64,000 nt of DNA from the NCBI GenBank assembly GCA_937943605.1, contig CALEAW010000069.1, positions 12,838 to 76,837 on the forward strand, read 5' to 3'. The position numbers and the translations under genes were made by a program. The notes under the pieces were generated by a model. It was not told where the DNA came from, did not search any database, and was given only the letters and a program-made list of their open reading frames with translations. Within the stretch, counting starts at the first letter, position 1; each line of letters starts with the position of its first letter. Below, piece by piece: positions 51,960 through 61,144 of the stretch. This DNA comes from an uncultured Sutterella sp. Lineage in GTDB: Bacteria > Pseudomonadota > Gammaproteobacteria > Burkholderiales > Burkholderiaceae_F.

Positions 51960-51994
51960 AAGCCAAGCCGCGATCAAAGATCGCGGCTTGGCTT
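51960..51994. terminator. Strong bidirectional terminator between tRNA-Trp and secE
   Basis: A 16-bp perfect stem (AAGCCAAGCCGCGATC and its complement) with a 3-base loop is followed by TTTTATG on the minus strand and by CTTTTT on the plus strand. It closes the tRNA-tufB-tRNA-Trp unit. Confidence 0.92.
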
Positions 51995-52001
51995 CTTTTT
52001 C

Positions 52002-52077
52002 TGGCAGGGGCAGAAGGAATCGAACCCTCAACCTACGGTTTTGGAGACCGTCGCTCTGCCGATTGAGCTATACCCCT
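52002..52077 (-). tRNA. tRNA-Trp (CCA anticodon)
   Basis: 76 nt on the minus strand. The acceptor stem is AGGGGTA with TTCTGCCCCT, with an encoded CCA end. The anticodon loop CTCCAAA sits on the stem ACGGT/ACCGT, giving anticodon CCA. It lies between tufB and secE, the order known from E. coli relatives. Confidence 0.97.
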
Positions 52078-52118
52078 ATTGGACGGTCAATTTATCTGAC
52101 CGAAAATCCAATTCAGAA

Positions 52119-53309
52119 TTATTCGATAACAGAGGCAACGACGCCAGCACCGACGGTGTGACCACCTTCACGGATAGCGAAGCGGAGACCCTGTTCCATA
52201 GCGATCGGGCAGATCAACTTAACGGTCATGGCGATGTTGTCACCAGGCATAACCATTTCAACGCCTTCCGGCAATTCGATCGTACCGGTCACGTCCGTCG
52301 TACGGAAGTAGAACTGCGGACGATAGCCCTTGAAGAACGGGGTATGACGGCCACCTTCTTCCTTCGTAAGAACGTAAACTTCGCCCTTGAAGTGGGTGTG
52401 CGGGGTGATCGTGCCCGGCTTAGCGAGAACCTGACCACGTTCAACGTCTTCACGCTTCGTACCACGGAGAAGAATACCAACGTTGTCGCCAGCTTCACCC
52501 TGGTCAAGAAGCTTACGGAACATTTCAACGCCCGTGCAGGTCGTCTTGGCCGTAGCCTTGATACCAACGATTTCGATTTCGTCGCCAACGTGGATAACAC
52601 CGCGTTCAACACGACCCGTCACAACCGTACCACGGCCAGAGATGGAGAACACGTCTTCGATCGGCATAAGGAACGGCTGGTCAACAGCACGTTCCGGCGT
52701 CGGAATGTACGTGTCGAGCTGCTTGGCGAGTTCGAGAATAGCCGGTTCGCCGATCGGGCTCTGGTCGCCTTCGAGAGCGAGCTTAGCGGAACCCTTAACG
52801 ATCGGGATCGTGTCACCCGGGAAGTCATAGTTGGAGAGAAGTTCGCGAACTTCCATTTCAACGAGTTCGAGAAGTTCTTCGTCGTCAACCATGTCGCACT
52901 TGTTCAAGAAGACGATGATGTAGGGAACGCCAACCTGACGAGCGAGAAGGATGTGTTCACGCGTCTGAGGCATCGGACCGTCAGCAGCGGAGCAAACGAG
53001 AATAGCGCCGTCCATCTGGGCAGCACCGGTAATCATGTTCTTCACATAGTCAGCGTGACCCGGGCAGTCAACGTGAGCATAGTGACGCGTTCCCGTTTCG
53101 TATTCAACGTGAGACGTGTTAATGGTGATGCCGCGAGCCTTTTCTTCCGGAGCAGCGTCAATCTGGTCGTAAGCCTTAGCTTCACCACCAAACGTCTTGG
53201 AAAGAATCGTGGTAATAGCAGCCGTCAACGTGGTCTTACCATGGTCCACGTGACCGATCGTGCCCACATTAACGTGGGGCTTGGTACGTTCAAACTTACC
53301 CTTGGCCAT
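52119..53309 (-). CDS. tuf: Elongation factor Tu, copy 2 (tRNA operon)
   Basis: 396 aa from ATG 53309 (MAKGKFERTKPH); an open frame upstream to 53426 runs into tRNA-Thr and is not coding. The coding sequence is identical to copy 1 at 34839-36029 over all 1191 bp, and the identity stops exactly at the start and stop codons. It sits between tRNA-Thr and tRNA-Trp and is read from a strong promoter before tRNA-Tyr. Confidence 0.98.
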   Translation of the reverse strand: MAKGKFERTKPHVNVGTIGHVDHGKTTLTAAITTILSKTFGGEAKAYDQIDAAPEEKARGITINTSHVEYETGTRHYAHVDCPGHADYVKNMITGAAQMDGAILVCSAADGPMPQTREHILLARQVGVPYIIVFLNKCDMVDDEELLELVEMEVRELLSNYDFPGDTIPIVKGSAKLALEGDQSPIGEPAILELAKQLDTYIPTPERAVDQPFLMPIEDVFSISGRGTVVTGRVERGVIHVGDEIEIVGIKATAKTTCTGVEMFRKLLDQGEAGDNVGILLRGTKREDVERGQVLAKPGTITPHTHFKGEVYVLTKEEGGRHTPFFKGYRPQFYFRTTDVTGTIELPEGVEMVMPGDNIAMTVKLICPIAMEQGLRFAIREGGHTVGAGVVASVIE

Positions 53310-53381
53310 CTTTGGCTCCTGAACAAGTTTCCAGATCCCGGGAAGGAACTGGAATAAATTAGAAGAATTAGGAAAAATTAG

Positions 53382-53456
<75 letters not shown>

Positions 53457-53552
53457 ACGCTTCATGGAGCGGGTGAAGGGAACCTTAAACAGTTTGTTTA
53501 GGTCTTGTGTCCTTCCGCGCTGCATTAGAAATTCGCTTTGCGAAAGTTTCGC
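53457..53552 (-). other. Gap between tRNA-Tyr and tRNA-Thr; no tRNA-Gly
   Basis: In many relatives a tRNA-Gly lies here between tRNA-Tyr and tRNA-Thr. These 96 bases contain no cloverleaf. They include a small dyad TTCGC TTT GCGAA around 53532-53544 only. Confidence 0.6.
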
Positions 53553-53638
53553 TGGTGGAGAGGGATGGATTCGAACCATCGTAGGCGTAAGCCAACAGAT
53601 TTACAGTCTGCCCCCTTTAGCCACTCGGGCACCCCTCC
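53553..53638 (-). tRNA. tRNA-Tyr (GUA anticodon)
   Basis: 86 nt, class II with a long variable arm. The acceptor stem is GGAGGGG/CCTCTCC, with an encoded CCA. The anticodon loop CTGTAAA on CAGA/TCTG gives anticodon GTA. It is the first gene of the tRNA-tufB operon. Confidence 0.97.
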
Positions 53639-53653
53639 GTAGCGAGGATTTGA

Positions 53654-53682
53654 ATTATGAGGCCTCCACTTCGATATGTCAA
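53654..53682 (-). promoter_or_regulatory. Strong promoter of the tRNA-Tyr/Thr-tufB-tRNA-Trp operon
   Basis: On the minus strand a perfect TTGACA (53677-53682) and CATAAT (53654-53659) are 17 bp apart. An A/T-rich UP-like stretch lies just upstream (53683-53720), and the start should fall about 10 bp before tRNA-Tyr. This is the best sigma70 promoter in the window. Confidence 0.85.
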
Positions 53683-53821
53683 GACTCTTATTTAAAAAAA
53701 CTTAAAATTCAGCATAAATACTTAGTTTTTCACCTTGATAGCCTATCTTAAGAACCCATTTAGCAAAAAAGAATCGCTACACTGTCTGAAATTCCCATAT
53801 ACAACCAAAGAGATTCTTCCG

Positions 53822-55285
53822 ATGACGGTTCTAGATCCTCTGCCAGTCTTTGGCGCAACTGCTGCCATTGTTCAAATTGGCATCATTGCTTGCGTCATTC
53901 TGCGTGTCATTCTTACTCGACATCCACCTGGCTCTTCCTTCGCCTGGATTCTACTTACAACCTTGCTCCCTTACTTCGGCTTTATCCTTTATCTTCTATT
54001 CGGAGAAAGGCCCATTGGACAAATTCGTGCTAAACGCTTTCGACTGGTTCTTCAGCAATGGAAGCAGTTAGCCAAACACAAACTAACCCCTACTGGGCCA
54101 TTACCATCCAATTTAGCTAGACATCGCACATTAATTCATTTAGCAACGCGCATGGCTAATCTTCCAGCAACCTCTGGAAATAAAGTAGAGCTTCTTTCTT
54201 CCGCCGACGCGACTTTTGCCTCAATCGTTCACGACATTGAGCATGCCAAAGAATCTATTGACTTAGAGTTCTATATTTGGGCTGAAGGTGGTTATGCAGA
54301 CCATGTTGCCGCCGCCCTTCTTAGGGCAAAAAAGCGAGGTATTCGAATTCGCATCCTAGTTGATGATTTCGGGGCACGTAATTTCCTAAAAAGTGCCACC
54401 TACAATCTCTTGCAATCTGAAGGCATTGCTATTTCAACTGCTATGCCCATGCGTTTTCTGCGCTTTTTCGGATTACAACGAGGCGACCTGCGATTACATC
54501 GCAAAACTGTTGTCATTGATCATCGAATTGGATACACGGGCAGTCTCAACATGATCGATCCACATACCTACGACGTGGCCAACACCGTCGGTCCTTGGGT
54601 TGATGCTATGGTTCGCTTAACAGGTCCTGCTGTTCGCAGTCTTGAAACTACCTTTTTAGTTGACTGGGCCATCCAACCAGATGGCGATCCTTCTGATTTA
54701 CAACAGCTTAAGCAAAATCTGATAGAACAACCCGGAGAGGCAACCATCGTCGCTGTCCCTTCAGGCCCCTACGGCTCTAAAGAACCCAATCTACATCTAC
54801 TCCTTGAGTCAATCAACGCTGCTCGCTTCAGTATCACCATCACTACTCCATACTTCGTTCCCAATGAAGTCCTTGCAACCGCCCTACTAAACGCTGCTTA
54901 CCGAGGCGTAAAAATCACCCTCATTGTGCCAGCTGTTGCCGATAGCTCCGCTGTCACATGGGCCGCCCGTCGTTATTTCGATGATTTACTTTCTGCTGGC
55001 ATTCGCATTTTGCTCTATCACGGTGGTCTATTACACACAAAATCAATCGCTGTCGATGATGAATATGCTCTTTTTGGCACGGTCAATTTTGATAACCGTA
55101 GCCTTCATCTGAATTTTGAAATGATGCTTCTAATTTTTGATCGGGAATTCATTGACAACATAAACAAACTGCACCTTTCTTATGCAGAAAAGTGCAGTCC
55201 TGTTGATCCTGATCTTTGGTACCATCGACCGTTGATCGAAAGGCTTAAAGAAGGGGCTTCTTACCTCATCTCCCCATTGCTATAA
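53822..55285 (+). CDS. cls: Cardiolipin synthase (phospholipase D family)
   Basis: 487 aa from ATG 53822 (MTVLDPLPVF). The upstream in-frame ATG at 53735 gives a non-conserved tail. There are two N-terminal membrane segments (about 13-32 and 42-60). Two HKD motifs follow: His226-x-Lys228-x4-Asp233 (LHRKTVVIDH) and His405-x-Lys407-x4-Asp412 (LHTKSIAVDD). It joins two phosphatidylglycerols to cardiolipin plus glycerol at the inner membrane. It is the bacterial ClsA type. Confidence 0.93.
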   Translation: MTVLDPLPVFGATAAIVQIGIIACVILRVILTRHPPGSSFAWILLTTLLPYFGFILYLLFGERPIGQIRAKRFRLVLQQWKQLAKHKLTPTGPLPSNLARHRTLIHLATRMANLPATSGNKVELLSSADATFASIVHDIEHAKESIDLEFYIWAEGGYADHVAAALLRAKKRGIRIRILVDDFGARNFLKSATYNLLQSEGIAISTAMPMRFLRFFGLQRGDLRLHRKTVVIDHRIGYTGSLNMIDPHTYDVANTVGPWVDAMVRLTGPAVRSLETTFLVDWAIQPDGDPSDLQQLKQNLIEQPGEATIVAVPSGPYGSKEPNLHLLLESINAARFSITITTPYFVPNEVLATALLNAAYRGVKITLIVPAVADSSAVTWAARRYFDDLLSAGIRILLYHGGLLHTKSIAVDDEYALFGTVNFDNRSLHLNFEMMLLIFDREFIDNINKLHLSYAEKCSPVDPDLWYHRPLIERLKEGASYLISPLL

Positions 55286-55288
55286 CTA

Positions 55289-55660
55289 TCAACGATTAGC
55301 CTCGATATCCTCGACATCATCCATTTTCCATTTCTTTTTATCGGACGTTTCAATCCTGACTATTGTCTGTTCAGTTTCTCGAGACGTTCTTGACGTGTAT
55401 TCGCCTTGCTGATCTGAATACGAACGTTGGCGTAACGTCTCTTGGAACTGTTCAGTCCACGGGGCTTCAGTTCCCATTTTTTTAGCTTGATACCATGCCC
55501 AACACCAAGCAACCAAACCCAGCACTATTGCCGCAGCAATAATCGCTAGCACAACTGGAAGCATCAGAAAAGCCAACCCAGCAAACAAGGCTAGCGAGGC
55601 TAGTCCTATAAAAATGCGGACTAACGGATTCCCTGAATACTGAAAAACAAACCGATGCAT
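55289..55660 (-). CDS. Small two-helix membrane protein, unknown function
   Basis: 123 aa from ATG 55660, with GGAGAG 4 bp upstream. A short N-terminus (MHRFVFQYSGNPLVRIFIG) leads into two close hydrophobic segments at about residues 16-35 and 37-58. A polar, Glu/Lys/Ser-rich cytoplasmic tail follows. The family is not recognised. It is convergent with cls, with 3 bp between the stop codons. Confidence 0.75.
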   Translation of the reverse strand: MHRFVFQYSGNPLVRIFIGLASLALFAGLAFLMLPVVLAIIAAAIVLGLVAWCWAWYQAKKMGTEAPWTEQFQETLRQRSYSDQQGEYTSRTSRETEQTIVRIETSDKKKWKMDDVEDIEANR

Positions 55661-56037
55661 ATTTCTCTCCGTAACGATATTCTCACAATGAGATCTTCTC
55701 AAACTCTCTTTGCAATTATCTTGTAAGTATAAAAGTCTTATGACTGAGAATTTAAGGGCTGACTCTTCATTTCTTTGTAGATGGGGGCAAACCTTCCCAT
55801 GACAACCCTAGAGTTTGTAAACAATCGTGCAAGTTTTTCAAACACTTTGGCACTTCCGACCACATAACCCTCTCAGGTTTTTGTAAGATATCAGACCAAC
55901 TTATAATAGTTTGGCGACGAGCACTCCCTCACTTTTACGAGGTCTATGCATCGTGAAGCTCGCTCCCAAGCATCATACCCTTTAAGAACAGCTTAATTAG
56001 ACAGGTTCTCTAGTACGCCAAGGGAGCCTTTACTTCT
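55661..56037 (+). other. Intergenic region between the small membrane gene and folE2
   Basis: No gene is supported in these 377 nt. It holds a likely folE2 promoter (55881-55907). A near-palindrome, CCAACTTATAATAGTTTGG, is centred on its -10 box (55896-55914). A 13-base sequence TTTACGAGGTCTA (55934-55946) occurs again upstream of argS (56929-56941). The start codon of folE2 is preceded by AAGGGAG. Confidence 0.45.
55881..55914 (+). promoter_or_regulatory. Predicted folE2 promoter with a dyad over the -10 box
   Basis: TATAAT at 55902-55907 is perfect; a -35 could be TTGTAA (15 bp spacing) or the T-rich bases just before it (17-18 bp). The dyad CCAA...TTGG (55896-55914) around the -10 could be a repressor site. 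No known Zur or purine box is recognised. Confidence 0.4.
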
Positions 56038-56838
56038 ATGGATACAGATAAGAAAAACACACTGCCGGACATTCAATCCGCTCGTGACGGTCGCAACATT
56101 GCCATCGATCGCGTTGGTGTTCGAGGCATTACGGTTCCCATCACCGTCGAAACCGCACAAGGCACACTCTCCACTGTGGCAACCGTCTCAATGACCGTGT
56201 CTCTTCCCGCTGACAAGAAAGGCACTCATATGTCTCGTTTCGTCGCACTCATCGAAGAGCACGCTGAACCATTAAACGCCGATACCGTTCGTCTTTTAAT
56301 GGGTGACATGTTACAGCGCCTCGATGCAGTCGACGGAACAATCGAAATGCGCTTTCCTTTCTTTATTCGCAAAAGCGCCCCCGTCAGTAAACTCACTAGT
56401 CTGATGAATTATGAAGCTGCTTGGATTGCAGATTCCAAGAATGGCGTCATCACCGTTCGTCAGGAAACAGCAACGCCTGTAACTAGTCTGTGTCCGTGCT
56501 CTAAAGAAATTTCGCGTTACGGTGCACATAACCAACGCTCTCGTTTGACTGCCAGCGTAGAGCTTAAAGCACCAATGAGCCTTGAGGAACAAATTGCCTA
56601 TAGCGAAAAGGCCGCCTCTTGTCAGCTTTGGGCTCGCTTAAAACGTTCTGATGAAAAGTATGTCACGGAATACGCTTACGACCATCCTAAGTTTGTCGAA
56701 GACCTAATTCGCGACATGGCCGCCGCACTCAATCAAGAAGAACGTGTTGTGGCTTACTGTGTAGAAGCTGAAAACTTTGAATCGATTCACAACCATTCTG
56801 CGTACGCTTACATTACTCACGACAAGCGCACTCATTAA
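56038..56838 (+). CDS. folE2: GTP cyclohydrolase FolE2 (type IB)
   Basis: 266 aa. It makes 7,8-dihydroneopterin triphosphate from GTP, the entry to folate synthesis, in place of zinc-dependent FolE. The active-site Cys152 lies in TSLCPCSKEISRYGAHNQRS. The N-terminus DIQSARDGRNIAIDRVGVRG is typical. FolE2 works with metals other than zinc. It stands alone with its own promoter and terminator. Confidence 0.94.
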   Translation: MDTDKKNTLPDIQSARDGRNIAIDRVGVRGITVPITVETAQGTLSTVATVSMTVSLPADKKGTHMSRFVALIEEHAEPLNADTVRLLMGDMLQRLDAVDGTIEMRFPFFIRKSAPVSKLTSLMNYEAAWIADSKNGVITVRQETATPVTSLCPCSKEISRYGAHNQRSRLTASVELKAPMSLEEQIAYSEKAASCQLWARLKRSDEKYVTEYAYDHPKFVEDLIRDMAAALNQEERVVAYCVEAENFESIHNHSAYAYITHDKRTH

Positions 56839-56867
56839 TTCATTGAATGTCTCTTGAATCGCATCGT

Positions 56868-56907
56868 CGGCCTGTTGTCTGAACGGACGGCAGGCCGAAA
56901 TATTTTT
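56868..56907 (+). terminator. Terminator after folE2
   Basis: Arms CGGCCTG and CAGGCCG (56868-56874, 56891-56897), extended inward by G-U-containing pairs, are followed by AAATATTTTT. Confidence 0.7.
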
Positions 56908-56987
56908 ACCCCGTCTACTTCTTACACATTTACGAGGTCTACGGGTACACTGAAGCGAATAAATTCCTTTTAACTAAAGACGAAACT

Positions 56988-58730
56988 ATGCTTGCTCAGC
57001 AAAAAGAGGCTCTTACCTCTCTCATTACCGACGCTCTCGCTACCCTAGACGTTACAGACGTAAAGGTAGTTCTCGAAAAACCTAAAGATCCTGAACATGG
57101 CGATATTGCTTGTACCGTTGCAATGCAATTGGCTCGGGCTCTCAAAAAGAACCCACGCGAAATCGCAACCTCCATCGTTCATGCCTTAAAAGACAATCCC
57201 GAAAGCAACAAATTGATCAAGTCTATCGAGATTGCTGGCCCTGGTTTTATTAATTTCCGAGTACAGGATAGTGCTCGACAAGAAATTATTCGTCAAGTTA
57301 TCTCTGCTGGCTCTCGCTTCGGTTTCAATGATTCTCACAAGAATCAGTCTGTTCTACTTGAGTTTGTCTCGGCCAACCCCACAGGCCCCCTTCATTTAGG
57401 TCACGCTCGCCAAGGTGCTCTCGGCGATGTACTAGCCAATTTGCTCACTACACAAGGCTGGAAAGTTACTCGCGAATTCTATTACAACGACGCTGGGGTT
57501 CAAATTGGCAATCTGGCCGAGTCGATTCGTCTGCGCGCTAAACAATTGCAAGGCGAAGCTATCGAAATGCCTGAAAACGCCTATCATGGTGAATACGTCA
57601 TTGCTATTGCTCGTGACTATTTAGATAAAAAACCCGTCCACGCTCATGATGGCACCGTTATCGACTCAAAAGGGGACATTACAGATACCGACTGCATCCG
57701 CCGATACGGTGTGGCCTATCTTCGCAACGAGCAAGACGATGACCTTGCTGCCCTGGGTGTTCACTTCGACAACTTCTATTTAGAATCCTCGCTGTATGCA
57801 TCTGGCCGAGTACAAAATGCCGTACAGGCTATGATTGACTCTGGCCGCACTTTCGAAAATGAAGGCGCTCTGTGGCTCAACACTTCTGCCTGCGAAGACC
57901 TTGGCATTCACGATGACAAAGATCGAGTGATGCGCAAGGCTGATGGTACATTCACATATTTCGTACCTGATGTGGCTTACCACTTGGCTAAGTTTGAACG
58001 TGGCTTTACAAAAGCTGTCAATATTCAAGGCTCGGACCATCACGGTACGATCGCTCGTGTTCGTTGCGGTCTTCAGTGTTGCGCCTCTGTTCTCAAACTG
58101 AACATCCCAAAGGAATTCCCTGAATACATCCTCCACAAGATGTTGTCCGTTGTCAAAGATGGCCAACCCGTCAAGATGAGCAAGCGTTCCGGGAACTACG
58201 TCACACTTCGTGACTTGGTTGACATGGCTGGTCAGGATGCCGCTCGATTCTTCTTAGTCGCTCGCAAAGCTGATGCTGAGTTTGTTTTCGACATCAATCT
58301 CGCCCAACAAAAGAGCGACGAAAATCCCGTTTACTATCTGCAATACGCTCACGCTCGCATCTGCTCCGTTTTTGCCAATGCCAAAGACAAGGGATTCCGT
58401 GTTCCAACAGCTGAGGAATTCCTCAAAGCTGATCTCTCGAGTTTAACGAGCGAACAAGCGTCTGCATTGATGGCCAAGATCACAGAATATCCGACGCTCC
58501 TGACGATGGCAGCCAAAGAACATGCTCCTCATATGCTTTGCTACTACCTAAAAGAGCTGGCTGCTGCGTTCCATACGTTCTATAACGCCGAACGTGTTGT
58601 CATCGATCAGGATATTGAACGTAATGCTCGCCTCGCGCTTCTTTTTGCTACCCGCCAAGTATTAGGTAATGGTCTAGCGCTTTTGGGTATTAGCGCTCCA
58701 GAATACATGGCTCGTCGTGAAGAAGCATAA
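56988..58730 (+). CDS. argS: Arginyl-tRNA synthetase
   Basis: 580 aa, class Ia. The N-terminal Add1 tRNA-binding domain spans about residues 1-100. The HIGH-type motif NPTGPLHLGHARQGALGD lies at about 130-147 and the KMSKS-like VKMSKRSGNYVTL near 390. A C-terminal DALR anticodon-binding domain follows. It charges tRNA-Arg. The SPOR gene follows after 18 bp. Confidence 0.97.
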   Translation: MLAQQKEALTSLITDALATLDVTDVKVVLEKPKDPEHGDIACTVAMQLARALKKNPREIATSIVHALKDNPESNKLIKSIEIAGPGFINFRVQDSARQEIIRQVISAGSRFGFNDSHKNQSVLLEFVSANPTGPLHLGHARQGALGDVLANLLTTQGWKVTREFYYNDAGVQIGNLAESIRLRAKQLQGEAIEMPENAYHGEYVIAIARDYLDKKPVHAHDGTVIDSKGDITDTDCIRRYGVAYLRNEQDDDLAALGVHFDNFYLESSLYASGRVQNAVQAMIDSGRTFENEGALWLNTSACEDLGIHDDKDRVMRKADGTFTYFVPDVAYHLAKFERGFTKAVNIQGSDHHGTIARVRCGLQCCASVLKLNIPKEFPEYILHKMLSVVKDGQPVKMSKRSGNYVTLRDLVDMAGQDAARFFLVARKADAEFVFDINLAQQKSDENPVYYLQYAHARICSVFANAKDKGFRVPTAEEFLKADLSSLTSEQASALMAKITEYPTLLTMAAKEHAPHMLCYYLKELAAAFHTFYNAERVVIDQDIERNARLALLFATRQVLGNGLALLGISAPEYMARREEA

Positions 58731-58748
58731 CCATAAGGATTGTTAATC

Positions 58749-59267
58749 GTGGCTCGTTCTTCTTTTGCATCTGGTTTTGCTGGCTTTTTAATTGGCGTAG
58801 TGACGGGGCTAGGTATCGCTGCAGGCACTGCTGTTTTCATTACTAACAGCCCCATTCCTTTCGTCGAAAAAGTTCAAAAGGTGACGGCAGACGTAGATCC
58901 TTCTCAAAAATTAGACGGATCTATCGACCCAAACAGTCGCCTAAATGAACAGCAAGACACCGTAGTTGCTACGGACGTCGACATCAAAACTGTAACAACT
59001 TCTTCCGAAACACCATCGGGGCAAAAAATCACGGCTACTACTGACAATGGGCATTTTTGGCTTCAAGTAGGTGCTTATCAGACTCGTGATGCAGCCGATG
59101 CTCGTGCTTCAGAATTAGCTTGGGCGGCAATTAGTAACGTACACATCTCTGAAGCTAACAAGCTTTGGCGTGTCCGTATCGGTCCTTTCGCTTCTCGTGA
59201 CGAAGCAAAAAAAGCTCAAAATGATGCCACGCAGAAAGGCGTGAAAACGACCTTGATGACGAAATAA
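58749..59267 (+). CDS. SPOR-domain membrane protein
   Basis: 172 aa from GTG 58749, preceded by AAGGA; a TTG 9 bp upstream is the alternative. One N-terminal membrane helix (about 9-32) is followed by a periplasmic linker. The C-terminal SPOR domain (about 100-172) contains GHFWLQVGAYQTRDAAD and LWRVRIGPFASRDEAKK. SPOR domains bind denuded peptidoglycan at division sites. Its place after argS is conserved in Burkholderiales. Confidence 0.9.
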   Translation: MARSSFASGFAGFLIGVVTGLGIAAGTAVFITNSPIPFVEKVQKVTADVDPSQKLDGSIDPNSRLNEQQDTVVATDVDIKTVTTSSETPSGQKITATTDNGHFWLQVGAYQTRDAADARASELAWAAISNVHISEANKLWRVRIGPFASRDEAKKAQNDATQKGVKTTLMTK

Positions 59268-59277
59268 CTTCACACTA

Positions 59278-59311
59278 ACAAACCGCGGACCACTCATAAT
59301 CCGCGGTTTGT
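59278..59311. terminator. Bidirectional terminator between the SPOR gene and recQ
   Basis: A 12-bp perfect stem (ACAAACCGCGGA and its complement, 10-base loop) lies between convergent genes, with T-rich sequence after it on the plus strand. Confidence 0.85.
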
Positions 59312-61144
59312 TTATGTATGGTTTTCAACAATTTCCAAAACCTCATCACCGTAGTTTTGAATCTTCTTTTCACCAATACCTGAAATTTCTTGAAGTTGCG
59401 TTACTGTCATTGGTTTGTTTTCTACGATTTCAACCAAAGTCGCATCTTTAAAAATCATATATGGCGCCTTCCCTGTTTCCTTAGCTTTTTCGCTGCGCCA
59501 ATGCCTTAAATCTTCAAACAAAGCTCGATCACGCCTAGAAAAAGCCTCAAGAACACCATCAAGACTTGAACGCTCTTTCTGCTTCTTCCTCCTCTCTGTA
59601 ACTCGTTTTCTAACCTGAATTGTTAGTTCGCCTCGCAATAATGCTTTAGCCTTCTCACCTAAACGTAACGCTCCTCGATGTTGCACATCTACCCATACCA
59701 TATGACGCGCAATCAACTGGCGCAACAAAACTCTCCACTCACTGGCTGATAAGTCCGCACCAATGCCCCAAGTTGAAATTTTGTCATGACTATATTGGGC
59801 AACACGATCCGTCATATTCCCCTTCAAAACATCGATGACATGTTGAGCACCAAAACTTATGAGGCTCGCTTGTTGGATTCGATAAATACAGGACACAAAC
59901 TTTTGCGCAGGTACCGTCATATCTAATAGCGCTGGTGGATTCAAACAATTATCACAGTGTCCACATGGTTGCGAAGCCTCACCAAAATACGCTAACAACC
60001 TTTGTCGTCTACAATCAGGTGCTTCCGCAAGGCCTAACATAGCATCTAGCTTTTGCGTGCAAAGCTGCTTATGCACATCTTCAGCTTCACTTGCATCAAT
60101 TAAAAAGCGTTGATTGACAACATCATTTAACCCGTAAGCCATCCAAGCATCTGCTGGTTCACCATCACGGCCAGCACGCCCTGTTTCCTGAAAATAGCTC
60201 TCTATCGATTTAGGCATATCAACATGAGCAACAAAACGGACATTCGGTTTATCGATCCCCATTCCAAAAGCAATGGTAGCCACAATAACCACACCATCCT
60301 CCCTTAGAAAACGGGATTGGTTACGTGCACGTTCCTCAGGACTTAGACCTGCATGATACGGCAAAGCCTCTATACCACATTGCTTCAGATACTCTGCCAA
60401 TTCTTCCGTAGTTCTTCGGGCAAGACAGTAAACAATGCCACTATCCCCTGAATGTTCATACCGAATGAACTCTAATAATTGTTCTCTTACATGACGTTTA
60501 TCTACAATGCGATAAAAAATATTAGGACGATCAAAACTTGCAATAAAAAGCTGAGGGTCGTTCAGTAACCTCAACACAATCTCAGAACGCGTTTTCTCAT
60601 CAGCTGTCGCGGTAAGAGCGATTCTTGGTATCGTTGGAAACATCGATTTTAAGACGGTCAATTCACCATACTCAGGCCTAAAGTCGTGCCCCCAAACACT
60701 TACACAGTGAGCTTCATCAATTGCGAATAATGAAATCTTGATACGTCCTAAAAAATTCAACATACTGGACAGCATCAATCGTTCTGGTGCTACATAAAGT
60801 AAATCTAGGTCACCTGCCAATAGTCGTTGACGCACTGAGTCGGCTTCTGCCATGGTTTGCGTCGAATTTAGATACGCCGCTCTTACCCCGACTTCTTCTA
60901 ACGCATCCACTTGGTCTTGCATGAGCGCAATGAGAGGCGACACCACAATCGCCACACCATCCAAAAGCAAAGCAGGGATTTGGTAACACAAACTTTTCCC
61001 ACCTCCCGTTGGCATAAGTACAAGCGCATCTCTTCCTTGGGTCACAGATTTCACAACCTGTTCCTGAAATCCACGAAATGTGTCATAACCAAATACTTGG
61101 TTCAAGACTTCTTTAGCAGTCGTATACCGTTGCATTGCGCTCAT
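59312..61144 (-). CDS. recQ: ATP-dependent DNA helicase RecQ
   Basis: 610 aa, like E. coli RecQ. Walker A MPTGGGKS lies at about residues 44-51, DEAHCVSVWGHDFRPEY near 143 and the arginine-finger region QETGRAGRDGE near 320. The RQC zinc Cys set is CRRQRLLAYFGEASQPCGHC near 375-394, then DNC. A winged helix and a C-terminal HRDC domain (about 535-605) follow. It unwinds 3'-5' in RecF-pathway repair. The ATG directly abuts the U tract of the sstT terminator, so there is no SD. Confidence 0.95.
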   Translation of the reverse strand: MSAMQRYTTAKEVLNQVFGYDTFRGFQEQVVKSVTQGRDALVLMPTGGGKSLCYQIPALLLDGVAIVVSPLIALMQDQVDALEEVGVRAAYLNSTQTMAEADSVRQRLLAGDLDLLYVAPERLMLSSMLNFLGRIKISLFAIDEAHCVSVWGHDFRPEYGELTVLKSMFPTIPRIALTATADEKTRSEIVLRLLNDPQLFIASFDRPNIFYRIVDKRHVREQLLEFIRYEHSGDSGIVYCLARRTTEELAEYLKQCGIEALPYHAGLSPEERARNQSRFLREDGVVIVATIAFGMGIDKPNVRFVAHVDMPKSIESYFQETGRAGRDGEPADAWMAYGLNDVVNQRFLIDASEAEDVHKQLCTQKLDAMLGLAEAPDCRRQRLLAYFGEASQPCGHCDNCLNPPALLDMTVPAQKFVSCIYRIQQASLISFGAQHVIDVLKGNMTDRVAQYSHDKISTWGIGADLSASEWRVLLRQLIARHMVWVDVQHRGALRLGEKAKALLRGELTIQVRKRVTERRKKQKERSSLDGVLEAFSRRDRALFEDLRHWRSEKAKETGKAPYMIFKDATLVEIVENKPMTVTQLQEISGIGEKKIQNYGDEVLEIVENHT

